Part shown: positions 23,243 to 32,251 of the stretch, in pieces
How the letters are laid out: each line of letters starts with the position of its first letter
Numbering within the stretch: the first letter of the stretch is position 1
Assembly (NCBI GenBank): GCA_027485735.1
Contig: JAIXQM010000149.1
Span: 1-51,791 of the forward strand
Reading direction: 5' to 3'
DNA from: Sphingomonadales bacterium
GTDB taxonomy: Bacteria > Pseudomonadota > Alphaproteobacteria > Sphingomonadales > Sphingomonadaceae
Length of the DNA stretch: 51,791 nt
Made by a program: the position numbers and the translations under genes
Notes under the pieces: model-generated
What the model was told of the DNA's origin: nothing
Database searches by the model: none
Seen by the model: the letters and a program-made list of their open reading frames with translations, nothing else

Positions 23243-24373
23243 TCAGGCCAATTCTTCAAGCTGGCGCTGCACTGCAGCATTTATCAGGGTGGCCGCAGTG
23301 TCGATCTGTGCCGTGGTCGTGAAACGGCCAAAGCCCAGCCGCAGCGATGCCTTGGCGGTGGGTTCGGGCAGGCCCAGCGCGGTGAGCACATGGCTGGCCC
23401 GCCCGGTGACGGCCGCGCAGGCCGAACCGGAACTGATGGCCAGCCCGGGGAGTTGCTGGATCAACGGCATCACCAGGCCCGGGAATGACAGATTGAGATT
23501 GCCCGGCCAGCGCCGATTAAGGTCGCCATTGATGCGATGCAGCACGCTCAGGCCCGCCAGCAAGCGCTCGCGCAGTTGCAGGGCGTGGGCATGATCGGCG
23601 GCCATCCGCTCACCGGCGATGCGCGCCGCTTCGCCCAATCCGGCGATCAGCGCGGTGGGCAATGTGCCCGAACGGCCATCTTCCTGCCCGCCGCCGTGCA
23701 GCAGCGGCGTGATGACGGTGAATGGCCGGCGGTAGAGCGCGCCAACGCCCTTGGGCCCGTAAATCTTGTGCGCGGTGATGCTCATCAGGTCGATGCCCAT
23801 GGCCTCGACATCCAGCGGCGCCTTGCCGAAGCCTTGCGCCGCATCGACATGGAACACCGCGCCCACGCCGTGGGCCAAGGCAGCAATAGCGGCCAGATCC
23901 TGCACCACGCCGATCTCGTTGTTCACCGCCATCACCGAAACCAGCGCCACATCCTCGCCCAGCGCGCGCTCAAGATCGCCCATATCCACCAGGCCATGGC
24001 TGCGCACCGGCACGATGGTGAGCATCGCGCCGATGCTGGCCAGATACTGGGCGGTTTCCAGCACGCTGCTGTGCTCGGTGGCCAGCGTCACGATCCGCCG
24101 CCGTGTCTGCCCCGGCGCGGTGAGCAGGCCCTTCAGCGCCCAATTGTTGCTTTCGGTGGCGCCGCTGGTGAAAGCGATGCTTTCCGCCGGCGCGTTGATC
24201 AGCTGGGCGACCTGTTCGCGCGCCCGTTCAACTGCTGCCTTGGCCTTGTAACCCCACAGATGCGCGCTGTGCGGATTGCCGAAGCCGTCCACCCCCCACG
24301 GTTCCATCGCATCGGCTACGGCCGGATCGAGCGGCGTTGTCGCGCCATAATCGAGGTAGATCGGCATGCTCAT
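23243..24373 (-). CDS. Cysteine desulfurase, NifS/IscS family (second tandem copy)
   Basis: A 376-residue class V PLP enzyme that mobilises sulfur from cysteine. PLP contacts are in TEHSSV (H101), HVDAAQGFGK and the Schiff-base K203 in TAHKIYGPKG; the persulfide cysteine is C319 in ISSGSACAAV. All catalytic residues are present. The start ATG 24373 overlaps the stop of the upstream paralogue by four bases. It has the group I IscS-like features, but no IscU or SufU scaffold is adjacent. A ferredoxin follows. Confidence 0.92.
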   Translation of the reverse strand: MSMPIYLDYGATTPLDPAVADAMEPWGVDGFGNPHSAHLWGYKAKAAVERAREQVAQLINAPAESIAFTSGATESNNWALKGLLTAPGQTRRRIVTLATEHSSVLETAQYLASIGAMLTIVPVRSHGLVDMGDLERALGEDVALVSVMAVNNEIGVVQDLAAIAALAHGVGAVFHVDAAQGFGKAPLDVEAMGIDLMSITAHKIYGPKGVGALYRRPFTVITPLLHGGGQEDGRSGTLPTALIAGLGEAARIAGERMAADHAHALQLRERLLAGLSVLHRINGDLNRRWPGNLNLSFPGLVMPLIQQLPGLAISSGSACAAVTGRASHVLTALGLPEPTAKASLRLGFGRFTTTAQIDTAATLINAAVQRQLEELA

Positions 24374-25461
24374 GCCGCGCCCTTTCGGCCCAACCGGGCG
24401 GCCATGGCAAGCCAGGCGGCGGCAAATGCGTCAATCTCGTCATCCGTCGTCGCCGGCGAGAGGCTGACACGAATGGCTTCCCCCGCCGCCGCACCCAGCC
24501 CCATCGCGGCGAGCACATGGCTGGCCTTGACCTTGCCCGACGAACAGGCCGCGCCAGCCGAGACCATATAGCCCTCCAGATCGAGCATCATCACCTGCGT
24601 GGATGCCGCGACGCCGGGCAGGCCGATGCTGCTGATGTTGGGCAGGCGCGGCGCGGCTTCGCCATGGATGGTCGCGCCGCCGGCTTTCAATCGTGTTTCC
24701 AGCGCGATGCGGCGGGCAGCAACCGCGTTCCAGTCGTGCATCTCGGCCACGGCCGCGGCAAAGCCCGCGATGCCGGGCAGATTGGGTGTGCCGCCACGAT
24801 GCCCACGCTCCTGCCCGCCGCCGCGCTGGATGGCGATCAGGCTTTCGGGATCACGCACGATCAACGCGCCAACACCGGGAGGGCCGCCCAGCTTGTGGGC
24901 CGAAAGCGCCACGAAATCCGCATCAGGCAGCGCCATCTTGCCCGCCGCTTGCACCGCATCCACCAGCAGCAGGCTTCTCGTTTCTCGCACCAGCGCCGCC
25001 ACCTCGGCCAGCGGCTGGATCACGCCCGTCTCGTTGTTCGCCGCCTGCACCACCACCAGTGCCTGGCCATCCTCCAATGCAGCCGCCAGCGCCGCCAGAT
25101 TGATCAGGCCGTCGCCGTCCACCGGCAGAACCTGTGCATCATCGCGCGCCTGCAGCACCGCGCTGTGCTCGGTCGCGCCCACCAGCAAGCGCGGGCGTGT
25201 CGGCCCCGCCAGCCGCGCGCCATTCGCTACCAAAGCAATCGCCTCGGTGCCGCCGCTGGTGAACACCACATGCTCCGCCGCCACCCCGGCAAAGCGCGCC
25301 ACGGTATCGCGCGCGCCTTCCAGCAACGCATTGGCCGCACGGCCGCCGCCATGCACGCTCGACGGGTTCCCGGTCAGGCCCAGCGCCTCTACCAGCGCCG
25401 CACGCGCAGCATCGCTCACCGGCGTGGTGGCGGCATGATCAAGATAGATTCGGCTTTTCAT
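24370..25461 (-). CDS. Cysteine desulfurase, NifS/IscS family (first tandem copy)
   Basis: A 363-residue class V PLP enzyme. Key residues are H99 in ATEHSAV, the PLP lysine K190 in SAHKLGGPPG and the persulfide cysteine C306 in SAGAACSSGK. It differs from its downstream neighbour throughout (for example AACSSGKVKASHV against SACAAVTGRASHV), so the duplication is old. The start is ATG 25461; a longer frame to 25485 would run into the divergent hydrolase leader. It is probably the first gene of a desulfurase-desulfurase-ferredoxin operon. Confidence 0.92.
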   Translation of the reverse strand: MKSRIYLDHAATTPVSDAARAALVEALGLTGNPSSVHGGGRAANALLEGARDTVARFAGVAAEHVVFTSGGTEAIALVANGARLAGPTRPRLLVGATEHSAVLQARDDAQVLPVDGDGLINLAALAAALEDGQALVVVQAANNETGVIQPLAEVAALVRETRSLLLVDAVQAAGKMALPDADFVALSAHKLGGPPGVGALIVRDPESLIAIQRGGGQERGHRGGTPNLPGIAGFAAAVAEMHDWNAVAARRIALETRLKAGGATIHGEAAPRLPNISSIGLPGVAASTQVMMLDLEGYMVSAGAACSSGKVKASHVLAAMGLGAAAGEAIRVSLSPATTDDEIDAFAAAWLAMAARLGRKGAA

Positions 25462-25526
25462 TGCAACAGGGCCTCTGCAGGCCATATAGGGCGCAACAGC
25501 CGCCTTGCACCAGAATTGGGATCAGC

Positions 25527-26174
25527 ATGCCCGAAGTCATTCTTACCGGCCCCGAAGGCCGTCTCGAAGGCCGTTACCAGCCGGGCGCCGGCCCGCGTGC
25601 GCCGGTCGCCATCCTGCTGCAGCCGCACCCGGCGCAGGGCACGATGAATCATCCAATCGTGCTGGCGCTTTATCAAAGCTTCGTGCGCCGCGGCTTTGCG
25701 ACGCTGCGCTTCAACTTCCGCGGTGTTGGCCGCAGCCAGGGCACGTTCGATAACGGCATTGGCGAATTGTCCGACGCCGCCTCCGCGCTCGATTGGTTGC
25801 AGCAGTTCAATCCGGAAGCCCACACCACCTGGGTGGGTGGCTTCTCCTTCGGCGCCTGGATCGGCATGCAGCTGCTGATGCGGCGGCCAGAGATCAAGGG
25901 CTTCATCTCGATCGCGCCGCCGGCCAACATGTATGATTTCACCTTCCTGGCCCCGTGCCCGTCGAGCGGGATCATCGTGGACGGCGAAAACGACGAAGTG
26001 GTGCCGCCATCTGCCGTGCTCAAGCTGGTGGACAAGCTGAAGACGCAGCGCCACATCACCATCCATCACAGCACCATCCTTGGCGCTAACCATTTCTTCC
26101 AGAACGAAATGGACCTGCTGATGGGCGAGGTGGATGGCTATCTGGACATGCGGCTGGCCAACGGCGGGCGTTAA
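25527..26174 (+). CDS. Alpha/beta hydrolase
   Basis: A 215-residue single-domain hydrolase. The oxyanion region LLQPHPAQGTMNHP precedes the nucleophile elbow GGFSFGAWIG (serine near residue 107), and the acid/histidine part is DGENDEVVPP and ANHFF. It matches the small dienelactone-hydrolase-like or YfbB-like proteins seen beside Fe-S genes in alphaproteobacteria. The substrate is unknown. The start is ATG 25527; the divergent desulfurase gene starts 66 bases away. Its TAA overlaps the anmK stop within a shared TTAA. Confidence 0.88.
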   Translation: MPEVILTGPEGRLEGRYQPGAGPRAPVAILLQPHPAQGTMNHPIVLALYQSFVRRGFATLRFNFRGVGRSQGTFDNGIGELSDAASALDWLQQFNPEAHTTWVGGFSFGAWIGMQLLMRRPEIKGFISIAPPANMYDFTFLAPCPSSGIIVDGENDEVVPPSAVLKLVDKLKTQRHITIHHSTILGANHFFQNEMDLLMGEVDGYLDMRLANGGR

Positions 26175-27256
26175 GCCACCCGCCCGCCAGTCATCGCCAC
26201 TGGCACGCCTGTCGTCTCTGGCCAGCTGAGCGGTTTGCCGTCCAGCACGCGTACGGCCAGCCACGCGAACGCTTCGGCCTCCAGCGCATCGCCGTTCCAG
26301 CCAACAGCTTCCACCGGATCGCAAGGCACGCCGCCACGCTGGGCGAGTTCCGCCATCAGCACCGGATTGAGCCGGCCGCCGCCAGTCACCAGCAGTCGGC
26401 CAATCGGCGGCACATGGGTGAGGGCAAGACGCACGGTTTCGGCCGTGAACGCCGTCAGTGTCGCCGCACCGTCGCCGGGTGAGAGGCCGCGCAAGGCACC
26501 GATATCCCAGGCATTGCGGTCCAGCGATTTGGGCGGGGCCGCATCGAACCACGGATTGTCAGTCAGCGTCAGCAGCACATTGTCGTGGCACATGCCGCTG
26601 GCCGCGACCTTGCCATCTTCGTCGTAGCTGCGTCCGGTGTGGGCGCGCACCCAATCATCGATCAGCGCATTGCCGGGGCCGGTATCGAAACTGCCCCAAG
26701 TCCCGTCCTCGGCAAACCAGGTGAGATTGCCCACTCCGCCGAGGTTGAGCACACCCAACGGCCGGCCCAGTTCCTCCGATCGCGCCCGGTGATAGCCCGG
26801 TGCCAGCGGCGCGCCTTGGCCGCCGGCGGCCACATCGGCGCTGCGGAAATCAAAGGCGACCGGGATGCGCGTCGCGGCTTTCAGCGTCGCGCCGCAGCCG
26901 ATCTGCCAGGTCCATTTGCGGTCGGGCCGGTGCGCAATGGTCTGGCCGTGAAAGCCGATCACCGTCACATCATCACGCCGCGTGTGGGTGGCGGCAAGCA
27001 GGCGGTGCACGGCCATGGCGTGCAGGCCGGTCGATTCCTGTTCCACCGCGTCGATCAACGCATCGCGGGCCGGGGCGTGCATCTCCAGCGCGCGGGCCAT
27101 GGCGGCGCGCAGGCGCGGGCGGAAATTCGGTTCATAGGGGAAAAACATGAAGGCGATCGGGTTCACCACGCCTTCGCCATCGGTTTCCACCAGCGCGGCA
27201 TCGATGCCGTCCATCGAGGTTCCGGACATCAGGCCAATGGCAAGTCGCGTCGTCAT
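26171..27256 (-). CDS. anmK: Anhydro-N-acetylmuramic acid kinase
   Basis: A 361-residue ASKHA-fold kinase that converts anhydro-N-acetylmuramic acid to its 6-phosphate in peptidoglycan recycling. The N-terminus GLMSGTSMDGIDAALVETDG is diagnostic, with GFHGQTIAHRP, NLGGVGNLTWF, DTGPGNALIDDW and VTGGGRLNP downstream. The length is that of the family. The ATG at 27256 is divergent from a penicillin-binding-like serine hydrolase 53 bases away. murQ is not nearby. Confidence 0.96.
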   Translation of the reverse strand: MTTRLAIGLMSGTSMDGIDAALVETDGEGVVNPIAFMFFPYEPNFRPRLRAAMARALEMHAPARDALIDAVEQESTGLHAMAVHRLLAATHTRRDDVTVIGFHGQTIAHRPDRKWTWQIGCGATLKAATRIPVAFDFRSADVAAGGQGAPLAPGYHRARSEELGRPLGVLNLGGVGNLTWFAEDGTWGSFDTGPGNALIDDWVRAHTGRSYDEDGKVAASGMCHDNVLLTLTDNPWFDAAPPKSLDRNAWDIGALRGLSPGDGAATLTAFTAETVRLALTHVPPIGRLLVTGGGRLNPVLMAELAQRGGVPCDPVEAVGWNGDALEAEAFAWLAVRVLDGKPLSWPETTGVPVAMTGGRVA

Positions 27257-27309
27257 TCCGCTACGCTAGCGCAGCCGATGCCGGCTGGCCATGCCTGCTG
27301 CGCCTGCTT

Positions 27310-28563
27310 ATGAAGCCAGCAATGCGCGCCGTTCTTGCCCTTTGCCTGTTGCTGGCCAGCCCGGCCGCTGCCAATCCGCTGGCGGCTCTGGTCGCTGGCA
27401 CCGATCCCCGCGCGCCGCAGCTTGCGGGCGTAGTCGGCGTGGTGGCCGACAGAAACCGCATCCTGCGTGCCGAAGCACATGGCCTGGCCGATATCGCCGC
27501 GGGCCGCCCGCTCAAGACCGACAGCACGATCCGCGTCGCGTCCATCTCCAAACTCGTTGTCGCCATCGCGGTGTGGCGGCTGGTGGAGCAAGGCAAGCTC
27601 GATCTCGATCGTGATGTGAGCCTGTACCTCGGCTGGCAACTGCGCCACCCCACCCACCCCGAAACGCCGGTCACGCTGCGCCAGCTGCTCTCGCACACCA
27701 GCGGCATCGTCGATGGGCCGGGCTATGGCTTTGCGCTGGAAGAAAAGCTGCAGGACAAGCTCACCCCGCAGCATTGGGGCGCGGGCGCGCCGGGCAAACG
27801 CTTCGAATATGCCAATCTCAATTATGGCCTGATTGCCTCGGTGATGGAGAAGGCCACCGGAGAACGTTTCGACCGGCTCATGACCCGCCTGGTGTTGGCG
27901 CCGCTGAAGATCGACGCCGGCTACAATTGGCAGGGCGCTTCGGATACCGCCATCGTCCGCGCCGCCGTCCTCTACCGCAAGGGCCGCGATGAAACCGCCT
28001 GGAACCCGGCCGGGCCATGGGTGCCTCAGGTGGATGACCTGAAAGGCCAGCGCGCACCTTGTCCGGTCCGCAGCACGGCCGGCTGCGACCTGGCAGCCTA
28101 CAAGCCCGGCAGCAATGGCACGATCTTTTCGCCGCAGGGTGGCCTCAGGATCAGCATCCCCGATCTCGCCCGCATCGGCCAGTTGCTGCTGCGTCGCGGC
28201 GAGGTCGGCGGTTTGCGCCTGCTGAAGCCTGCAACGGTGAAGGCGATGCTCACGCCCGTCTGGCAGGCCGGCGGGGCGGTGCCCGGCGATGACTATCACG
28301 GCCAGATGCTCTGTTACGGTGCCGGCCTGCACTGCCTCAGCGGTAAGGCCGGCGCCACCGATCAGCCGGTGCCCAATGTCCGCTGGTGGGGCCATCTGGG
28401 CGAAGCCTATGGCCTGCTCGCCGGCCTGTGGGTTGATCAAAAGCGCGGCCGTGTGTTTGCCTATGCGCTCACCGGCAGCAGCGACGATCCCTTCAAATCG
28501 CCCCATGTCGCCTCCAGTTTCAGCGCGGCGGAAGACATCATCATGGCGGAACTGGCACGATGA
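27310..28563 (+). CDS. Exported serine hydrolase (beta-lactamase/PBP-like)
   Basis: A 417-residue protein with a signal peptide (MRAVLALCLLLASPAAA, cleavage about residue 21) and the serine beta-lactamase/class C fold. The SxxK motif is SISK in RVASISKLVVAIAVWR, and the YxN motif is YANLNYGLIASVMEK. The typical LRQLLSHTSGI follows. A third KTG-like motif is not clear. Such proteins are esterases, D-aminopeptidases or carboxypeptidases rather than true beta-lactamases. Its location, divergent from anmK, suggests a cell-wall role, which is inference. Confidence 0.87.
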   Translation: MKPAMRAVLALCLLLASPAAANPLAALVAGTDPRAPQLAGVVGVVADRNRILRAEAHGLADIAAGRPLKTDSTIRVASISKLVVAIAVWRLVEQGKLDLDRDVSLYLGWQLRHPTHPETPVTLRQLLSHTSGIVDGPGYGFALEEKLQDKLTPQHWGAGAPGKRFEYANLNYGLIASVMEKATGERFDRLMTRLVLAPLKIDAGYNWQGASDTAIVRAAVLYRKGRDETAWNPAGPWVPQVDDLKGQRAPCPVRSTAGCDLAAYKPGSNGTIFSPQGGLRISIPDLARIGQLLLRRGEVGGLRLLKPATVKAMLTPVWQAGGAVPGDDYHGQMLCYGAGLHCLSGKAGATDQPVPNVRWWGHLGEAYGLLAGLWVDQKRGRVFAYALTGSSDDPFKSPHVASSFSAAEDIIMAELAR

Positions 28564-28636
28564 CCTGCCAAATAATGGCCGCGCTGCAATGCCTGTGTCA
28601 CCGTTTGCCGGCCATGGTGGCCAAAGGAGGATTCGC

Positions 28637-29026
28637 ATGATCGGTTACGCCCTTTTCGGCAGCAATGATCTGCTGCGCAGCTTTGCCTTTTACGATGCGC
28701 TGTTCGCCAGTGTTGGCATCAGCCGCCTGATGGAATTCCCCACCGGCGCCGTGTGCTGGGGCACCAGTTGGACCGCGCCGATGCTGGGCGTTGGCCCGGC
28801 CTATGATGGCCAGCCGGCCACCGCCGGCAACGGCACCATGATCGCGCTGGTGCTGGACACGCGCGCCAAGGTCGATGCCATGCACGCCGCCGCGCTGGCC
28901 GCCGGCGCTGCCGATGAAGGTGCCCCCGGCGTGCGTGGCGAGGAAGGCCCGCAGGCGTTCTACGGCGCCTATTTCCGCGATCCCGATGGCAACAAATTGT
29001 GCGCCTTCCGGGTGGGGCCCGCCTGA
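28637..29026 (+). CDS. VOC (glyoxalase/bleomycin-resistance) family protein
   Basis: A 129-residue protein with the paired beta-alpha-beta-beta-beta modules of the vicinal-oxygen-chelate fold. It begins IGYALFGSNDLLRSFAFYDA and ends FYGAYFRDPDGNKLCAF, the usual metal-binding terminal motif. ATG 28637 has a near-perfect Shine-Dalgarno, AAAGGAGG, six bases upstream, one of the strongest in the window. The substrate is unknown. Confidence 0.88.
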   Translation: MIGYALFGSNDLLRSFAFYDALFASVGISRLMEFPTGAVCWGTSWTAPMLGVGPAYDGQPATAGNGTMIALVLDTRAKVDAMHAAALAAGAADEGAPGVRGEEGPQAFYGAYFRDPDGNKLCAFRVGPA

Positions 29027-29030
29027 CCGA

Positions 29031-29636
29031 ATGGACCCATTGTCGATCATTGCCGATGAACTGAAGCAGCGCGACCGGGAGCGTTGGCTGGCCTGCCTCT
29101 ATGCGGCAGCGCCGGCCCGCCCTGGCCTGGTCGCGCTGCTGGCCCTGGACGCGGAACTGGCGCAGCTGGTGGCCACCACCACGGAGCCCCTGCTGGGCGA
29201 GATTCGTCTCGCCTGGTGGCGCGATCGGTTGATTGAACTCGATACGCAGCCTTCCCCGGCGCAGCCGCTGTTGCAGGCGTTGCAGGCCCGCACGCTGCCG
29301 CGGCTTTCGGGTTCGGATCTGGCAAGCTTGGAAGATGGCTGGCTGGCTCGCCTGAACGGCGATGCGGCCGGTAGTGCGAGTGGTTGCGTGCGCCTGTTCA
29401 CCCTGGCTGCGCGGCTGCTCGGCGCCGATCCGGCCGAGGGTGAGTATCTGGGCCGGGCGCTGGCGCTGGCGCAAAGCCCGCCCGACCGCACATCGGTGCT
29501 GCTGCGCCCGCTGCGCGCCCTGGTAGAGTTGAAGGCACGCGATGCCGCCCATGCCGCCGCCGGCCGCCCGCTCGAACCGCGCGGTACGCTGGCCCGGCAG
29601 GCGTTGATGTTCAAGGTGGTTGCACTGGGGCGCTGA
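29031..29636 (+). CDS. Squalene/phytoene synthase-like protein (NDUFAF6-like)
   Basis: A 201-residue protein related to the N-terminal part of the squalene/phytoene synthase fold. The stretch LGEIRLAWWRDRLIELDTQP is typical of the NDUFAF6-like branch, which in mitochondria assists Complex I assembly and does not make terpenes. The Asp-rich DxxxD catalytic motifs of true synthases are absent from the N-terminal helices. The ATG is four bases after the VOC stop. A Complex I gene cluster lies 2.8 kb downstream, but the link is inference. Confidence 0.75.
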   Translation: MDPLSIIADELKQRDRERWLACLYAAAPARPGLVALLALDAELAQLVATTTEPLLGEIRLAWWRDRLIELDTQPSPAQPLLQALQARTLPRLSGSDLASLEDGWLARLNGDAAGSASGCVRLFTLAARLLGADPAEGEYLGRALALAQSPPDRTSVLLRPLRALVELKARDAAHAAAGRPLEPRGTLARQALMFKVVALGR

Positions 29637-29687
29637 GGCAGCGTATCGCTCTGCATCCAGGGTCTTGGCGATGGTGGGAGCAGTGAA

Positions 29688-30143
29688 GTGCGCCGCATCC
29701 TTGGCTTTGTCGTGGCTCTGGTTGGCCTGTTGGGCGCCGGCTTGATCATCTGGCGCGCTCCGCCTGTCACCCAGCCCGCTGCCGCCTTGGCCAGTGCCGA
29801 TCCGCCGGCGACAGATGCGGCCGCAGCGCCGCTGGAGGCGCCGAATTCTCCCCTGTCCGACGCCGAGCGCGAGGCCCGCCGCCTGCGCCGCTACGACAAG
29901 GACAAGGATGGCAGTGTCAATCGCGGCGAGTTTCTTGCCAATCGCCGCAAGAGCTTTGAGCGCGCGGACCGCAACCGGGATGGCAGGCTGGATTTCGAGG
30001 AATTCGCCGTGGCGACCGCCACGAAATTCGCCCGCGCCGATCGCAATGCCGATGGTGCGCTCACCCCCCGCGAGTTCGCGACCACGGCGATGAAACGCAA
30101 GCCGAAAGCCGCCTGCGTCTGCCCGCCGCCAGGTGAGGAGTGA
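29688..30143 (+). CDS. Membrane-anchored EF-hand protein
   Basis: A 151-residue protein. An N-terminal hydrophobic helix (ILGFVVALVGLLGAGLIIW) acts as an anchor or signal, followed by a Pro/Ala-rich linker and three EF-hand loops: D70-E81, D94-E105 and D118-E129 (DKDKDGSVNRGE, DRNRDGRLDFEE, DRNADGALTPRE). All have acidic residues at positions 1, 3, 5 and 12 or nearly so, so calcium binding in the periplasm is likely. The C-terminus has CVC before PPPGEE. The start is GTG 29688, after GGGAG. Function is unknown. Confidence 0.85.
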   Translation: MRRILGFVVALVGLLGAGLIIWRAPPVTQPAAALASADPPATDAAAAPLEAPNSPLSDAEREARRLRRYDKDKDGSVNRGEFLANRRKSFERADRNRDGRLDFEEFAVATATKFARADRNADGALTPREFATTAMKRKPKAACVCPPPGEE

Positions 30144-30146
30144 GGC

Positions 30147-31469
30147 TCAGGCCACCTTCATCCAGTCTGCCAGATCCGCCCGCGCCCGCGTCACCAGAGC
30201 GGGCTTGCGCTGATCCTTCTTCACCGCCGTCTCCAGCGCCGGAAACAGGCCAAAGTTGACGTTCATCGGCTGGAAGGTCGAAGCCTCTGCGCCGCCGGTA
30301 ATGTGGTGGAGCAGGGCGCCCAGCGCGGTTGTCGCCGGCGGTGGCACCGGTTCGCGGCCCTGCCGTTCGGCAATGGCGAACCGCGCCGCCATCAGGCCCA
30401 CTGCCGCGCTTTCAACATAGCCTTCGCAGCCGGTGATCTGGCCGGCAAAGCGGATGCCGGGCCGAAGTTTCAGGCGCAGGGTCTCATCCAGAAGCACCGG
30501 CGATTTGATGAAGGTGTTGCGGTGCAGGCCACCCAACCGCGCGAATTGCGCGTTTTCGAGGCCCGGAATCATGCGGAACACCCGTACCTGTTCGGCATGC
30601 TTCATCTTGGTCTGGAATCCGACCATGTTCCACAGGCTGCCCAGGGCATTGTCCTGCCGCAATTGCACCACGGCCCAGGCGCGTCGGCCGGTGGCGGGGT
30701 TGGTCAGGCCCACCGGCTTCATTGGGCCAAAGCGCGGCGTGTTGCGGCCACGTTCGGCCATCACCTCGATCGGCATGCAGCCGTCGAAATAAGGGGTGTT
30801 GGCCTCCCACTCCTTGAAGCTGGCCATTTCAGCGGCCAGCATCGCATCGATGAAGGCCTCATACTGCTCCTTGTCCATCGGGCAGTTCAGGTAATCCTTG
30901 GCCCCACCCTTGTCCCAGCGCGACTGGAACCAGGCGGTTTCCAGATTGATGGATTCAAAATGGATGACCGGCGCGATGGCGTCGAAAAACGCCAGCGCAT
31001 CCTGCCCGGTCAGATCGCGGATGGCTTCGGCCAGAGGCGTCGCCGTCAGCGGCCCGGTGGCGATGATGACGCTGTCCCAGTCTTCCGGCGGCAGACCGGC
31101 GATCATCTCGCGGACGATGGTCACGTTGGGATGGGCGGCCAGCGTGGCGGTCACGCCGTCTGAAAACACGTCGCGGTCCACCGCAAGCGCCGATCCAGCC
31201 GGCACCCGCGCCTTGTCGGCCTCGCGCATGATGATGCTGCCCATCGCCCGCATCTCCTGATGGATCAGGCCAACGGCATTATTGTCAGGATCATCGCTGC
31301 GGAAACTGTTGGAGCAGACCAGTTCGGCCAGCCCGTCGGTCTTGTGCGCGTCGGTGCCATGCGGTCCGCGCATCTCATGCAGGATAACGGGAATGCCGGC
31401 TTGCGCGATCTGCCAGGCGGCTTCGGAACCGGCGAGGCCACCGCCAATTATGTGGATGGGGAGTGTCAT
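30147..31469 (-). CDS. trmFO: tRNA (uracil-5-)-methyltransferase TrmFO (folate/FAD-dependent)
   Basis: A 440-residue FAD enzyme that makes 5-methyluridine at tRNA position 54 with methylenetetrahydrofolate. The dinucleotide-binding motif [17 protein letters not shown] is at the N-terminus, followed by [25 protein letters not shown] and [11 protein letters not shown], both diagnostic of TrmFO. The C-terminus has [14 protein letters not shown] and NVNFGLFP. The open frame extends to 32105, but that part is antisense to the PEP-CTERM gene; the family start is ATG 31469. Confidence 0.96.
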   Translation of the reverse strand: MTLPIHIIGGGLAGSEAAWQIAQAGIPVILHEMRGPHGTDAHKTDGLAELVCSNSFRSDDPDNNAVGLIHQEMRAMGSIIMREADKARVPAGSALAVDRDVFSDGVTATLAAHPNVTIVREMIAGLPPEDWDSVIIATGPLTATPLAEAIRDLTGQDALAFFDAIAPVIHFESINLETAWFQSRWDKGGAKDYLNCPMDKEQYEAFIDAMLAAEMASFKEWEANTPYFDGCMPIEVMAERGRNTPRFGPMKPVGLTNPATGRRAWAVVQLRQDNALGSLWNMVGFQTKMKHAEQVRVFRMIPGLENAQFARLGGLHRNTFIKSPVLLDETLRLKLRPGIRFAGQITGCEGYVESAAVGLMAARFAIAERQGREPVPPPATTALGALLHHITGGAEASTFQPMNVNFGLFPALETAVKKDQRKPALVTRARADLADWMKVA

Positions 31470-31589
31470 GCCCCGGCCTATGCGGCAGGCCGGGACGGTT
31501 TTCCAGTCACGAAAGCTCCAAGGATGAATGAGTTGTTTAATAACCGTAAATAACGTAATGGGTGTTTTCCACATTCGGGGGAATATCAC

Positions 31590-32195
31590 ATGAAGCCTTT
31601 GCTTTTTGCGGTTGCTGCAGTTGCGAGCCTTGCGGCGGTGCCGACTTCGGCCGCGGTGATCACGGCCAGCCTTGATGCCAACGCAATGCAGATCAACCAG
31701 TTGAACAATGTCGCGATCACGCCTGTATCGCTCGGCGTTGGTGACGCGCTCGATCTCACCATCAATTTCACCAACGGCCCGATGACGGTTGGCAACGGCA
31801 GCGCGTTGTGGATTGGTCTGCTGACCAATGGCGACAGCGCCACGCTCACCAGCACCGCCACAATGTTCGTTTTGGGCGGCAGTGCCAACATGTTTGGCAG
31901 TCTCAACAACACGCAGGACAACAGCTTCGTGCACGTCGGCAATTTCTTCGGCGACTTCCAAACCGGGCCGGGCGACCTGAGCTTTGCCGGCCTGCGCCAG
32001 ACGCTGACGATCGACAGCAGCGATCTGCAGGGCCCACGTGAATATGATCGGGCCTTTTTCTTCTTCTCCGAACTGCCGCAGGGCGGTGTCGTGCCTGAAC
32101 CGCAAAGCTGGGCCATGCTGATCGCCGGCTTCGGCCTTGTCGGCGCTGCAGCACGCCGTCGCCGCTCTGGTGCTGCCCGCACCATCGCGGCCTGA
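31590..32195 (+). CDS. PEPxxWA-CTERM sorting-domain protein
   Basis: A 201-residue exported protein. A signal peptide ([19 protein letters not shown], cleavage about residue 21) is followed by a beta-rich, Asn/Thr-rich body without cysteines. The C-terminal sorting signal is P169-E-P-x-x-W174-A, then the membrane helix [14 protein letters not shown] and four arginines (189-192). This is the alphaproteobacterial PEPxxWA variant, recognised by an exosortase and usually linked to exopolysaccharide. No exosortase gene is in the window. The leader has a duplicated AATAAC-GTAA element (31539-31558) and GGGGGAA before the ATG. Confidence 0.92.
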   Translation: MKPLLFAVAAVASLAAVPTSAAVITASLDANAMQINQLNNVAITPVSLGVGDALDLTINFTNGPMTVGNGSALWIGLLTNGDSATLTSTATMFVLGGSANMFGSLNNTQDNSFVHVGNFFGDFQTGPGDLSFAGLRQTLTIDSSDLQGPREYDRAFFFFSELPQGGVVPEPQSWAMLIAGFGLVGAAARRRRSGAARTIAA

Positions 32196-32213
32196 TCCAC
32201 CGCAAGAAGGACC

Positions 32214-32251
32214 GAAGCCGGGTGCAACAAGCGCCCGGCTTCATCTTTTTT
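32214..32251 (+). terminator. Intrinsic terminator after the PEP-CTERM gene
   Basis: A 12-bp stem (32214-32225 with 32231-32242, one T-G wobble, loop AACAA) is followed by a six-T run at 32246-32251. It separates the PEP-CTERM gene from the nuoG cluster. Confidence 0.88.
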
